Assembly: GCA_910587135.1 (NCBI GenBank)
Contig: CAJULF010000013.1
Location: forward strand, 1-60,954
Origin: an uncultured Oscillospiraceae bacterium
Lineage (GTDB): Bacteria > Bacillota > Clostridia > Oscillospirales > Ruminococcaceae
Length of the DNA: 60,954 nucleotides
Direction: 5' to 3'
Part shown: one piece after another, positions 25,451 through 34,512 of the stretch
How the letters are laid out: every line of letters begins with the position of its first letter
How positions within the stretch are numbered: the first letter of the stretch is position 1
The notes under the pieces: generated by a model
What the model saw: only the letters and a program-made list of their open reading frames with translations
Databases searched by the model: none
What the model was told of the DNA's origin: nothing
Program-made: the position numbers and the translations under genes

Positions 25451-25829
25451 ACAGACTAAGGGAAGGCTCGGCGAGGACGCGGCGGCGGAAGAGCTTGTAC
25501 GGCGCGGTCACAGGATAATTGAGCGCAATTACCGCAAGCCCTGCGGAGAAATTGATATTATTTCCGAAATAAACGGATTTATAGTTTTTACCGAAGTCAA
25601 GACCCGCAAACTGAACAGCATGGTATCGGGACTGGAGGCAGTCAACCCTCGCAAAAAGTCAAGGATAGTCCGCACGGCGGATTGTTACCTTAACGAGCAT
25701 GATATCCGATTACAGCCAAGATACGATATCGCCGAGGTTACGATATCGCGCGGCGAATCCGCAGGAATACTCCGTATAGATATTTATGAGGACGCCTTTG
25801 ACACGGAAGGGATATATACCGTTAATTAG
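25443..25829 (+). CDS. yraN: YraN family (UPF0102) nuclease-fold protein
   Basis: A 128-residue protein of the restriction-endonuclease-like fold. GRLGEDAAAEEL, the aspartate in CGEIDII and EVKTRK form the E...D...ExK layout of that fold. Activity in the family is not established; a role in DNA repair or natural recombination has been suggested. It overlaps the rnhB stop by 8 bases and closes the rplS-to-yraN unit. Confidence 0.9.
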   Translation: MDKQTKGRLGEDAAAEELVRRGHRIIERNYRKPCGEIDIISEINGFIVFTEVKTRKLNSMVSGLEAVNPRKKSRIVRTADCYLNEHDIRLQPRYDIAEVTISRGESAGILRIDIYEDAFDTEGIYTVN

Positions 25830-25862
25830 GACTTTTACTTTCCAATGAAAGGAAGACAATAT

Positions 25863-27356
25863 ATGAATTACACGAGCACGAGAAATTCCGGTCTTAATGT
25901 GACGAGCGCGCACGCCATCACAAAGGGGCTATCCGACGAGGGCGGACTTTACGTTCCCGAAAGCGTCCCTGCGTTTTCCGAGAAGGAGCTGCTGGGAATG
26001 TCGGATATGAGCTATGCCGACCGCGCGTTTGAGGTGTTCTCAAGACTGCTTACCGATTTTACCCCCGAGGAGATACGTCACTGTGTTGACAGCGCCTATA
26101 ACGACAAGAATTTTGATTCGGATAATATTGCGGAAATAACGCGTCTGACAGATGGGAAATTTATTCTTGAGCTGTGGCACGGACCTACTTGTGCATTTAA
26201 GGACATGGCGCTCCAGATATTGCCGTATCTGCTGACCACTTCCGCGAAAAAAACCGTTGACGGAAAGCATATCGCTATTTTGGTGGCGACCTCGGGCGAT
26301 ACGGGCAAGGCGGCGCTGGAGGGCTTTAAAGACGTTGATGGAACAAGCATAGCGGTGTTCTATCCGGAGGACGGCGTAAGCCCTATGCAGAAGCGCCAGA
26401 TGACCACTCAGGAGGGTGGGAATGTGTTTGTGTCTGCCGTTAAGGGCAATTTTGACGACTGTCAGAACGGCGTAAAGGCTATTTTTACCGATAAATCTAT
26501 TGCGGAGAAGCTTGCGGAGAATGACATTCTGCTGTCCAGCGCCAATTCCATCAACTGGGGAAGGCTTGCGCCGCAGATAGTGTACTATATTTCTTCTTAT
26601 GTGGAGCTTGTTAAGAATAAGGAAATTAAGTTCGGCGATAAGATAAATGTGGTTGTGCCGACAGGCAATTTCGGAAATATTCTCGCCGCGTATTACGCTA
26701 TGCTGATGGGTATTCCCGTTAATAAGCTGATTTGCGCTTCCAACAGCAACAATGTGCTGACGGATTTTATAAACACAGGCGTTTACGACAGGAACAGGGA
26801 ATTCCACACTACTGTTTCCCCCTCAATGGATATTTTGATATCCTCCAATCTGGAGCGTCTGCTGTACCATTTTACGGGCTGTGACGACAGTCTTGTCCGC
26901 GACTGGTTCGGAAAACTGAAGGAGCAGGGGAGATATGAGGTAAACGACGCGGTCAAGACAAAGCTGTCGGAGCTTTTCTACGCGGGCTGCTGCTCCGATG
27001 AGGAAACCAAGGCTCAGATAAAGGCGACGTTTAGCGAGCATTCCTATCTTCTTGATACCCATACTGCCGTTGCGGTAAAGGTATATGAGGATTATATCAA
27101 AGCTACGGGCGATAAAACTCCTACCGTTATAGCTTCTACTGCAAATCCCTATAAATTCGGCAGAGCGGTTTATGAAGCAGTCGGCGGCAAGGCAGTATGT
27201 GATGATGAGTTTGATCTTATTTCTCATCTGGAACAGGAAACGGGCACAAAAATGCCGGCGCCGCTGGCGGCTACCAGAAACAAGCAGGTGAGATTTACCG
27301 GCTCGGTTGAAAAACAGGACATGGGTGAAACAGTGCTTGGATTCCTTGGTAAATAA
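25863..27356 (+). CDS. thrC: Threonine synthase
   Basis: A 497-residue PLP enzyme that converts O-phosphohomoserine to threonine. NYTSTRNSGLNVTSAHAITK and the GLYVPE segment start it, the PLP lysine is K113 in GPTCAFKDMALQ, and ATSGDTGKAAL is the PLP-phosphate loop. The length places it in the long (E. coli/yeast-type) subgroup. I start at 25863 behind AAAGGAAG; the ATG at 25845 has no ribosome site. No T-box or threonine-rich leader peptide was seen in the 33 bases before it. Confidence 0.95.
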   Translation: MNYTSTRNSGLNVTSAHAITKGLSDEGGLYVPESVPAFSEKELLGMSDMSYADRAFEVFSRLLTDFTPEEIRHCVDSAYNDKNFDSDNIAEITRLTDGKFILELWHGPTCAFKDMALQILPYLLTTSAKKTVDGKHIAILVATSGDTGKAALEGFKDVDGTSIAVFYPEDGVSPMQKRQMTTQEGGNVFVSAVKGNFDDCQNGVKAIFTDKSIAEKLAENDILLSSANSINWGRLAPQIVYYISSYVELVKNKEIKFGDKINVVVPTGNFGNILAAYYAMLMGIPVNKLICASNSNNVLTDFINTGVYDRNREFHTTVSPSMDILISSNLERLLYHFTGCDDSLVRDWFGKLKEQGRYEVNDAVKTKLSELFYAGCCSDEETKAQIKATFSEHSYLLDTHTAVAVKVYEDYIKATGDKTPTVIASTANPYKFGRAVYEAVGGKAVCDDEFDLISHLEQETGTKMPAPLAATRNKQVRFTGSVEKQDMGETVLGFLGK

Positions 27357-27389
27357 TTCCTTAGCTATATTAAACAGGAGGGTGAGAGA

Positions 27390-28076
27390 GTGATTTATAC
27401 AATAGGTGACCTTCATCTCTCGCTCGGCTGTGACAAACCTATGGACATTTTTGCGGGCTGGAGCAACTATCTTGAGCGTCTTGAGGAGAACTGGAACGGC
27501 AAAATCACCGCGGAGGACACGGTGGTGCTTGTCGGCGACCACTCGTGGGCGCTGAAGCTGGATGACAGCAAAAAGGATCTGGAATATATTCATTCCCGCC
27601 TTAACGGAAAGAAGATCCTTGTTAAGGGTAATCATGACCTCTGGTGGCAGACCATGAACAAGCTGAACGCTTTTGTTGAGAGCAACGGCTTTGATACGAT
27701 ACGATTTCTGTTCAACAACGCCTATTCCGTTGAGGGTATCACCATATGCGGAACAAGGGGTTGGATAAGGGAAAACGGAGAGCCGCAGGACATCAAGATA
27801 CTCAGCCGAGAGGCGGGCAGGCTGGAGCTTTCGCTTCAGGCGGCTGCGAAACTTGGCGGCGAGATAGTGGCATTTATTCACTACCCGCCGATTTACGGCA
27901 GCGAGGAAAACGTATTGATAACCGAGGTGCTTCACAAATACGGCATAAAGCGCTGCTATTACGCGCATCTTCACGGTGTGAGCATTCGTGGTGCGCTGAA
28001 CGGTGAGAGAGCGGGGATTACATATAAGTTGGTTTCCGCGGACGGAATCGGATTTGATCCGATAAAAGTAAATTAG
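27390..28076 (+). CDS. Metallophosphoesterase, calcineurin-like
   Basis: A 228-residue dimetal hydrolase with the family motifs in order: GDLHLS (residues 6-11), VGDHSWAL, KGNHDLWW, FIHYPPIYG and AHLHG. The second motif reads GDHSW where GDxxD or GDxVD is more common. A GTG start follows GGAGGG by 7 bases. Substrate (phosphoester, nucleotide or dinucleotide) cannot be assigned. It is probably co-transcribed with thrC but has no evident link to threonine. Confidence 0.85.
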   Translation: MIYTIGDLHLSLGCDKPMDIFAGWSNYLERLEENWNGKITAEDTVVLVGDHSWALKLDDSKKDLEYIHSRLNGKKILVKGNHDLWWQTMNKLNAFVESNGFDTIRFLFNNAYSVEGITICGTRGWIRENGEPQDIKILSREAGRLELSLQAAAKLGGEIVAFIHYPPIYGSEENVLITEVLHKYGIKRCYYAHLHGVSIRGALNGERAGITYKLVSADGIGFDPIKVN

Positions 28077-28134
28077 GGGTATATCCCGTTTAAATTAAAA
28101 ATTGCCTTGATGGGCAAGGAAGGAATAACAAAAA

Positions 28135-29421
28135 ATGGAAATTTTATCTCAGAACAAAACGGCGGCAAATACTACCGCGATCGAATTCAAATTCAGCGCG
28201 GAGGAATTTGAAGCGGCTGTTTCGGCGGCTTACAACAAGCAGAAGTCAAGAATAAGCGTGCCGGGCTTCCGCAAGGGCAAAGCGCCCCGCAAGATAATCG
28301 AAACGCATTACGGCGAGAGCGTTTTCTATGAGGACGCTGTAAATTCGCTGTATAACAATAATGTTGCCAAGTTGGTTGATGAGACCGGTCTTGAGGTAGT
28401 TGACGTAGACAACACCGAGGTCACTTCCGTAAGCAAGACGGAGGGTGTGTGCTTCAAGGCTGACATAATCACTAAGCCCGAGGTTGAAATTTCCGACTAT
28501 AAAGGATTAGAAGTAAAGAAAACCGTCAAGACTGTTACTGAGGACTCCGTAAACGAGGAAATCGAAAAGCTCCGCAAGAGAAACGGCAGAGAGATTTCCA
28601 TTGAGGACAGAGCGGTTGAGGATGGTGACAGCGCGGTCATCGACTTCGAGGGCTTTTTGGACGGTGTTCCTTTCGATGGCGGCAAGGGCGAGAAGTTCCC
28701 GCTGGAGGTCGGCAGCCACACCTTTATCCCCGGATTTGAGGAGCAGGTTATCGGCAAGAATATCGGCGAGGATTTTGAAGTGAACGTTACTTTCCCCGAG
28801 GATTACCCATCCGACAATCTGAAAGGTAAGCCCGCGGTATTCAAGTGTAAGCTGCACGAGATTAGAGGCAAGGAGCTGCCCGAGCTTAACGACGATTTCG
28901 CGAAGGACGTTGACGACGAGGCGGATACTCTTGACGAACTGAAGGCTAAAATCAAGGAGAATCTGGAAAAGAAGGCGGCTGAGGAGGCTGACAACAGCTT
29001 TGACAGCAATCTTGTCGACCTGCTGGTTGAGAAGATGAACGCGGAGGTTCCTCAGGTAATGTATGAGCGCCGCATTGACGATATCGTACGCGAGTGGACG
29101 GCAAGAAACCGTATTTTCGTTGAGGATTACATCAAGTACACCGGCGTTCAGCTTGACCAGTTCCGCGGCAGTTTTGCGGAGGTTGCTAAGAAGCAGGTTG
29201 ATTTGCGTCTTTGTTTAGAGAAGATCTCGGAGCTTGAGAACGTTGAGGTCACCGACGAGGACGTTGCAAAGGAATACGACGAGCTTGCGGAGCAGTATAA
29301 GATGGAGGTCGACAGGGTAAAGCAGGCTATTCCCGAAATTGCTATCAGAAGCGACCTTAAGATCGAAAAGGCATTGGATATCGTTAAGGACAGCGCTAAG
29401 GTTGAAGAGGTCACGGAGTAA
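28135..29421 (+). CDS. tig: Trigger factor
   Basis: A 428-residue ribosome-bound chaperone with prolyl isomerase activity. The N-terminal ribosome-binding domain has PGFRKGKAPRK (about residue 42-52, the signature loop). The FKBP-type domain spans about 155-245 (GDSAVIDFEGFLDG, FIPGFEEQ, VTFPEDY) and a charged helical C-terminal domain follows. It leads the conserved tig-clpP-clpX order, linking folding and degradation of new chains. Confidence 0.96.
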   Translation: MEILSQNKTAANTTAIEFKFSAEEFEAAVSAAYNKQKSRISVPGFRKGKAPRKIIETHYGESVFYEDAVNSLYNNNVAKLVDETGLEVVDVDNTEVTSVSKTEGVCFKADIITKPEVEISDYKGLEVKKTVKTVTEDSVNEEIEKLRKRNGREISIEDRAVEDGDSAVIDFEGFLDGVPFDGGKGEKFPLEVGSHTFIPGFEEQVIGKNIGEDFEVNVTFPEDYPSDNLKGKPAVFKCKLHEIRGKELPELNDDFAKDVDDEADTLDELKAKIKENLEKKAAEEADNSFDSNLVDLLVEKMNAEVPQVMYERRIDDIVREWTARNRIFVEDYIKYTGVQLDQFRGSFAEVAKKQVDLRLCLEKISELENVEVTDEDVAKEYDELAEQYKMEVDRVKQAIPEIAIRSDLKIEKALDIVKDSAKVEEVTE

Positions 29422-29636
29422 TTCTCACTCCGCGCCTTGTCCGCGATTTACCTATCCTATAACCCGTTTTACCGCGCGCACCACGGCGCTTACCCGAAAA
29501 AACCGCGCACTCGGGCTACACCGCCAGATTTGGGTATTCCCCCTGTGCGGTGCGGTCACAATGTGCGCGGGTTTTGGTTAACGGGCGCGTTACGACAAAA
29601 TTCGGCAGTTCCGCTGACGCGGAGAAAGGAGCTATA
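29422..29636. other. Gap between tig and clpP
   Basis: These 215 bases carry GC-rich unstructured sequence with no recognised promoter box, terminator or repeat. An open frame continues backward from clpP to 29550 but lacks a ribosome site and family support. Confidence 0.4.
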
Positions 29637-30242
29637 ATGGCTTATATTCCTTACGTTGTAGAACAGAGCAGTCACGGAGAGCGTTCCTACGATATATTCT
29701 CGCGCTTGCTCAATGACAGAATTATTCTTTTGCATGACGAGGTAAATTCTGCGACCGCCAGCGTTGTTGTGGCACAGCTGCTATATCTGGAGGGACAGGA
29801 CCCCGACAAGGATATCTCCCTTTATATCAACAGCCCCGGCGGTTCGGTTTCCGATGGAATGGCGATTTACGATACCATGCAGTATATCAAGTGCGACGTT
29901 TCCACCATCTGCATGGGCATGGCGGCTTCCATGGGCGCGTTCCTGCTTTCGGCGGGAGCTAAGGGAAAAAGAATCGCTCTGGCAAACAGTGAGATAATGA
30001 TCCATCAGCCGCTTATTTCAGGCGGCGGTATCTCGGGACAGGTAACGGATATACAGATACGCTCCAATTACCTCCAGAGGACAAAGGAACGGCTCAATCA
30101 TATCCTCAGTCAAAATACGGGCAAGGATTATGAAACGATATGCCGCGACACCGAGCGTGATAATTTCATGACAGCCGACGAGGCTCTGGAATACGGTCTT
30201 ATTGACAAGGTTTTCAGCAGCCGCGGCGATATAGAGAAGTAA
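29637..30242 (+). CDS. clpP: ATP-dependent Clp protease proteolytic subunit
   Basis: A 201-residue serine protease that forms the double-heptamer chamber used with ClpX or ClpC. The triad is S98 in MGMAASMGA, H123 in EIMIHQPL and D171 in CRDTERDN. The length and N-terminus (MAYIPYVVEQ) match the family. AAAGGAG lies 6 bases before the ATG. Confidence 0.96.
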   Translation: MAYIPYVVEQSSHGERSYDIFSRLLNDRIILLHDEVNSATASVVVAQLLYLEGQDPDKDISLYINSPGGSVSDGMAIYDTMQYIKCDVSTICMGMAASMGAFLLSAGAKGKRIALANSEIMIHQPLISGGGISGQVTDIQIRSNYLQRTKERLNHILSQNTGKDYETICRDTERDNFMTADEALEYGLIDKVFSSRGDIEK

Positions 30243-30255
30243 GCGGAGGAATATA

Positions 30256-31602
30256 ATGTCTATGGTTTGCTCCTTTTGCGGAAAACATGAGGGAATGGTA
30301 AGCCGTATGCTTTACGGCATCAACGGCGAGTCCGCCGTGATATGCAGCGAGTGCATTGTAACCTCCTATAATATGCTGGTGGAAAGCGGTGATATCCGCG
30401 GCGGTACACTGCGCAAAAACCGCTTTGAAACGCAGGACGACGGCTATTTGTCCGAGTCTGACGAGTTGATGAAGCCCGAGGAGATAAAGGCTTATCTTGA
30501 CGAATATATCATTGGTCAGGAGGAGGCTAAGAAAATTCTCTCCGTTTCCGTATACAACCACTACAAGCGCACATTCCTCAACGAGGAGGAAATAGACGAC
30601 GTTGAGCTTCAGAAGTCCAACGTATTGCTGCTTGGACCTACGGGTGTGGGTAAGACCGCGTTGGCGCAGACGCTTGCGAAGCTGCTCAATGTACCATTTG
30701 CGATAGCGGACGCTACCACGATCACTCAGGCGGGCTATGTGGGCGAGGATGTTGAAAACGTGCTGCTGCGCCTTATTCAGGCGGCGGATTACGATATTGA
30801 GGCTGCCGAGCGCGGAATAATTTATATTGATGAGATAGACAAGATATCCCGCCGCAGCGAGAACACCTCTATTACCCGCGATGTAAGCGGCGAGGGAGTT
30901 CAGCAGGCATTGCTTAAAATCGTTGAGGGCACTGTTTCAAACGTTCCTCCGCAAGGCGGCAGAAAGCACCCACACCAGGAATTTATACAGATAAACACCA
31001 AGAATATTCTTTTCATCTGCGGCGGCGCGTTTGACGGTCTGGAAAAGATGATCTCCAACCGCGTTTCCGCTTCGGTGATGGGCTTCGGCGCTGATGTAAA
31101 GTCGAGCGACGACAAGGAAAGCTCCAAAATGCTCAAGCTGGTAACTCAGCAGGATCTGGTAAAATACGGTATTATCCCCGAGCTTATCGGACGTCTGCCG
31201 GTTATCGCGGCGATGGATTCTCTCGACGAGGACGCCCTGATGAGAATACTCGACGAGCCGAAAAACGCGCTTATAAAACAGTATAAGACGCTGTTCAGGG
31301 CAGACGGCATCGAGTTGGAATTTACTCCCGAGGCTATGCGTGCTATCGCCAAGAAGTCCATTGAGCGCAAAACGGGCGCGCGCGGTCTGCGGTCAATAAT
31401 GGAGAACACCCTGCGTGACATCATGTTTACCGCTCCCGGCGACCCAAGCATAAGCAAAGTGACCATCACCGAGGAGCTTGTAAACGCAATGGACGACCAG
31501 AGCGAAAACTCCGACAAAACGGTTCAGCCCATAATCGAGCGAGGCAATGAAAAGCTGAAGAATGTAAAGTCCGCCAAAAAGCAGACCAAGAAAATAGGTT
31601 AG
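30256..31602 (+). CDS. clpX: ATP-dependent Clp protease ATP-binding subunit ClpX
   Basis: A 448-residue AAA+ unfoldase that feeds substrates to ClpP. The N-terminal zinc domain has C5, C8, C30 and C33 (CSFC and CSEC). Walker A is GPTGVGKT at 127-134 and Walker B is IIYIDEID. The ClpP-docking loop reads VMGFGAD, with Met in place of the usual Ile of IGF. The C-terminus extends about 30 residues as a lysine-rich tail, ending within a gaggtaag-type simple repeat. It is 13 bases after clpP. Confidence 0.96.
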   Translation: MSMVCSFCGKHEGMVSRMLYGINGESAVICSECIVTSYNMLVESGDIRGGTLRKNRFETQDDGYLSESDELMKPEEIKAYLDEYIIGQEEAKKILSVSVYNHYKRTFLNEEEIDDVELQKSNVLLLGPTGVGKTALAQTLAKLLNVPFAIADATTITQAGYVGEDVENVLLRLIQAADYDIEAAERGIIYIDEIDKISRRSENTSITRDVSGEGVQQALLKIVEGTVSNVPPQGGRKHPHQEFIQINTKNILFICGGAFDGLEKMISNRVSASVMGFGADVKSSDDKESSKMLKLVTQQDLVKYGIIPELIGRLPVIAAMDSLDEDALMRILDEPKNALIKQYKTLFRADGIELEFTPEAMRAIAKKSIERKTGARGLRSIMENTLRDIMFTAPGDPSISKVTITEELVNAMDDQSENSDKTVQPIIERGNEKLKNVKSAKKQTKKIG

Positions 31603-31690
31603 AGGTAAGAAATCAGATGTAAGAGGTAAGAAACGGACAGCACCGTTCTTGCTTCTTACCTCTTGCTGTCTTACCTCATTTTTAAAAGGA
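31603..31690 (+). terminator. Terminator-like hairpin built from gaggtaag repeats, 3' of clpX
   Basis: AAGAGGTAAGAA (31621-31632) and TTCTTACCTCTT (31653-31664) pair perfectly, and extra direct and inverted copies of AGAGGTAAG flank them; a T-run follows only after a further TTACCTCATTTTT. The same unit appears between the moxR and DUF58 genes (36359-36391). It probably ends or attenuates clpX transcription. Confidence 0.55.
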
Positions 31691-31696
31691 GTTTTT

Positions 31697-32614
31697 ATGG
31701 GAAAGGTTTACAGAAAGCAGCGCATAGAGGGGGTTACGATTCCCGCGATAATCAAAAACGGTCAGTATTTCTGGCATAATATGGCAGTCTACGAGGACGG
31801 GGTTGTGAGCTGCTGGGAAAAGGTAGACTTGTCCGATGTCCCTCAAAAGCTGGCAAGCGGCAAATTGTCAGTGGGTGTTCCGAACCACGGATGGCTCAGT
31901 GTTTTTCATTGCTGTTCTCTTAAAATTGAGGACGCAAAGTGGAATTTTGACAGTAAAAGCTACTATAAATTCATTAAGGAGACCGTGAAAAAGCTCAATC
32001 CCGAGATGGCAAACATCTATAAGACCACCGATCGCGAAAAGGCTAAGTGGAACAAGCACAGGGTAGGCTTTACCGCTGATCCTACGACCTTTAAGCTGGC
32101 GGGAGGTTTGGGTTACAGGATGTTGGACGGTAAAAAGATGAATATTTTCCTGCGGGAAAGCGGGAAGATCACGCTTACTATGCTATCCTGTTATGGGGAC
32201 GGGACATTTTCGGTGGGTGGTCTTGGCGAGGAATACCTGACAATGGAGGATATCGAAAGACTTTTTGCGGAGGGAACTCTTTGCGCCGCGCCCGAATGCG
32301 GAAATACCGTATCATTTGGTGTGCTTGGAGATGCGAAAATATTGACAAACCCCGATCTTTCCGTTTCGGATAAGGACAAGCTGGAGGAGATACGAAACGA
32401 TTCGCTGAAGGCGCAAAACAAGCCCGACGCTCTCGACCTGTGCCGCGAGGCGTATTTTGCATACCTTGTCGAGCCGTGTGATTTTTACAAGGAAAGACTG
32501 CGCGAAGCATACGAGGCAGTCCCCGAACACCAGCGCTGTTATCTGGGCGATATGGACACGCGGGATACGGATTACATACGTATTCTTTATACCGATGAAA
32601 AGAGGGAAGTCTGA
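31697..32614 (+). CDS. Hypothetical protein, 305 residues
   Basis: A soluble protein with no recognised domain. Its first third alternates short beta-like strands (YFWHNMAVYEDGVVSCWEKV), followed by a charged helical region (SYYKFIKETVKKLNPEMANI) and another strand-rich section (KITLTMLSCYGDGTFSVGG) before a helical end. AAAGGAG lies 7 bases before the ATG. The next gene starts 2 bases after its stop, so the two probably work together. No signal peptide or membrane helix is visible. Confidence 0.65.
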   Translation: MGKVYRKQRIEGVTIPAIIKNGQYFWHNMAVYEDGVVSCWEKVDLSDVPQKLASGKLSVGVPNHGWLSVFHCCSLKIEDAKWNFDSKSYYKFIKETVKKLNPEMANIYKTTDREKAKWNKHRVGFTADPTTFKLAGGLGYRMLDGKKMNIFLRESGKITLTMLSCYGDGTFSVGGLGEEYLTMEDIERLFAEGTLCAAPECGNTVSFGVLGDAKILTNPDLSVSDKDKLEEIRNDSLKAQNKPDALDLCREAYFAYLVEPCDFYKERLREAYEAVPEHQRCYLGDMDTRDTDYIRILYTDEKREV

Positions 32615-32616
32615 TT

Positions 32617-33057
32617 GTGTTAGTGTGCGAGGAATGCTATTCCGATAAAAGCAGGATCACTCCGCTTTTAAAGCCCTTGGAGTGTCTGGAGAAGCATACA
32701 CAGTATATTTGCGGAAGCTGCGGGCGGTGTATTTGTATTGAATGCGACCCGAATCGGGGCTTGCGCCGCTTTAATTTCCCATTTAAATCGACTGAAACAG
32801 CAAGATATTATCTGAGAACCGCCGATTATGTTATGAAAAGACCGTGCGGAATATATGAAGTTAAAAACAAAAGCGGCAGAATATCGTACAAAATATTTGC
32901 GGACGGTGAAGAGCTGCGGCTTTTTCTGGCTAAAAACAAGGACAAGACCTGTGATATAGCTCCCGTTTTCACCGCGGGGGAATACAAGGAATACCCGAAT
33001 ACGCAGGTGCGGAAATTATCTTCCGACGAAATTAAAAGATATATGTCGGAACGATGA
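32617..33057 (+). CDS. Zinc-ribbon-like hypothetical protein
   Basis: A 146-residue protein with a cysteine-rich N-terminus: CEEC (about 4-7) then CGSCGRCICIEC (about 32-43), a likely treble-clef or double zinc site. The rest (TARYYLRTADYVMKRPCGIY onward) suggests a small alpha-beta domain that I do not recognise. GTG start with AGAGGG upstream, coupled to the preceding gene. The pair may form a two-component unit of unknown function. Confidence 0.65.
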   Translation: MLVCEECYSDKSRITPLLKPLECLEKHTQYICGSCGRCICIECDPNRGLRRFNFPFKSTETARYYLRTADYVMKRPCGIYEVKNKSGRISYKIFADGEELRLFLAKNKDKTCDIAPVFTAGEYKEYPNTQVRKLSSDEIKRYMSER

Positions 33058-33084
33058 ATCAAAGGCACTCTGCATAGCGCCCGT

Positions 33085-33203
33085 GAATGAAATTTCATAA
33101 AGCCGCACATTTTCCAAGCGGCAAATGCCGCGCGGTTTTTACAGGACACAAGGAGTGCTGCGCAGCAGCAGGGAGTATGCGGAAAAATTTGAAATTTTTT
33201 GGA
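33085..33203 (+). repeat. Family B repeat, diverged copy B6
   Basis: This stretch has the family B frame in reduced form: ATGAAATTTCATAAAG, a GC-rich variable centre with the GGCAAATG block, GGGAGTATGCGG, and the closing AAATTTGAAATTTTTTGGATAA. It lies 3' of the zinc-ribbon gene in the same orientation. The tail with GTCAACC is missing. It runs right up to the ribosome site of the alkyltransferase-like gene. Confidence 0.5.
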
Positions 33204-33217
33204 TAAGGAGGATGCCT

Positions 33218-33523
33218 GTGACCGTTTTTGATAAGATTTACGAGGTGGTAAGGAAGATACCGCGCGGAAAAGTTGCTACCTACGGACAGGTAGCCATGCT
33301 TGCGGGAAATTCTCGGTGGGCGAGAGTAGTGGGATACGCGCTGCACTCCAACCCCGACCCCGACGGGATACCGTGCTACCGCGTGCTGAACAGGCTTGGG
33401 GAGCTTGCTCCCGCTTTTGCCTTCGGCGGGGCTGAGGTTCAGGCAGAGCTTCTCAGAGCCGATGGGATAGAGGTAACGGACGGCAGGGTGGACTTGGAAA
33501 AGTACCTTTGGGACGGGCTGTGA
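33218..33523 (+). CDS. Alkyltransferase-like / MGMT-family DNA-binding protein
   Basis: A 101-residue protein matching only the C-terminal DNA-binding domain of O6-alkylguanine transferases: FDKIYEVVRKIPRGKVATYG, AGNSRWARVVGYAL and the active-site region IPCYRVLNRLG. The usual PCHRV has become PCYRV, keeping the cysteine but losing the histidine that activates it; classic alkyltransferase-like proteins instead lose the cysteine. It may flag alkylated bases for excision repair. I choose the GTG at 33218, 7 bases after AAGGAG; the frame stays open to 33125 through a repeat. Confidence 0.85.
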   Translation: MTVFDKIYEVVRKIPRGKVATYGQVAMLAGNSRWARVVGYALHSNPDPDGIPCYRVLNRLGELAPAFAFGGAEVQAELLRADGIEVTDGRVDLEKYLWDGL

Positions 33524-33545
33524 CAGACCGATATGGAGCAAAAGA

Positions 33546-34214
33546 ATGAAAGATAAAACCGAACAAAAGACCAAAAGATATTCCCTTGGCGAAGAGATAT
33601 TCAATTCCGTTACTCACGGTGTGGGCAGCTTGCTTTCCATCGCGGGAACGGCGGTGCTGACAGTGATGGCAGCGCTTTACTCAGACGCGTGGGGCATTGT
33701 AAGCTCCGCGGTGTACGGAGCATCGCTGATAATCCTTTACACAATGTCGACGCTTTATCACGCCATCACCAATCCCCGCGCGAAAGCCTTTTTCCGCATT
33801 ATGGATCACAATACCATTTTTTTCCTTATTGCGGGTACTTATACGCCGATAACCCTTGTGGCGCTCCGCGGAGCCTTGGGCTGGGTGCTTTTCGGGGTGG
33901 TATGGGGAGCGGCGGCGCTGGGAATAGTGCTTAATTCAATTGATCTGGAGCGCTTCAAAAAGCCCTCGGTGGTGTGCTATATCGCTATGGGCTGGGTAAT
34001 AATTTTCGCCGTAAAGCCCATGATAGACGGTGTTGCGCCGCTTGCGCTGTGGTTTTTGCTGATAGGCGGGCTGTTCTACACGGTAGGGGTAATCTTCTAT
34101 GCCATCAAAAGCAAGAAGTATTTCCATTCTGTCTGGCATATTTTTACCGTTGCGGGCAGCGTTTTCCACTATTTTTCCATACTTCTGATGATACTCGGTG
34201 AAGCGGTATTGTGA
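33546..34214 (+). CDS. Hemolysin III family (PAQR) membrane protein
   Basis: A 222-residue seven-helix protein. The family metal motifs are visible: an early NSVTHGVG histidine, the SxxxH in STLYHAI and MDH in IMDHNTIF, and the late HSVWHIF...SVFHY histidines. Relatives are named hemolysin III, but a membrane hydrolase role is more likely by homology with PAQR receptors. The N-terminus is short and basic. It follows the alkyltransferase-like gene by 22 bases. Confidence 0.88.
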   Translation: MKDKTEQKTKRYSLGEEIFNSVTHGVGSLLSIAGTAVLTVMAALYSDAWGIVSSAVYGASLIILYTMSTLYHAITNPRAKAFFRIMDHNTIFFLIAGTYTPITLVALRGALGWVLFGVVWGAAALGIVLNSIDLERFKKPSVVCYIAMGWVIIFAVKPMIDGVAPLALWFLLIGGLFYTVGVIFYAIKSKKYFHSVWHIFTVAGSVFHYFSILLMILGEAVL

Positions 34215-34308
34215 AAAAAGTCTGAAACCGCCTTGATTTAATCCGAAAAATATGGTATAATTATCCGATGAGGACAAAATGCTTGGCTGTTGCACTGATT
34301 TAACATAG

Positions 34309-34432
34309 GGGCATCTCTGAAAACCGGTTTGAAAAGGCAAAATTGATAGAGTGCGTCGGCTGCAATGAGGTTTGACGACGCAGACGGCGTGCACTGACAA
34401 TTTTGGCTCAAACAAGGTTTTTAGAGATGCCC
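34309..34432. mobile_element. MITE, 124 bp, with 4-bp target duplication
   Basis: The ends GGGCATCTCT (34309-34318) and AGAGATGCCC (34423-34432) are perfect inverted repeats; the match continues inward (AAAACC..TTTG and AAAATTG blocks). ATAG flanks the element on both sides (34305-34308 and 34433-34436), a 4-base target duplication. It encodes nothing and must have been moved by a transposase elsewhere. It occupies most of the 298-base gap between the hemolysin III gene and the next gene. Confidence 0.85.
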
Positions 34433-34512
34433 ATAGGAAAATCAAATCGACATACACCAATTTGCACGAGAAAAGAATTAAATCGTATGCTTTGAAAGGT
34501 GTATTGATCAAA

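Noticed and set aside
25830..25862. T-box or attenuator before thrC
   Set aside because: Only 33 bases separate yraN and thrC, too short for such a leader.
26823..27974. 383-codon minus-strand frame across thrC and the phosphoesterase gene
   Set aside because: Spans two real plus-strand genes and their junction; no motif.
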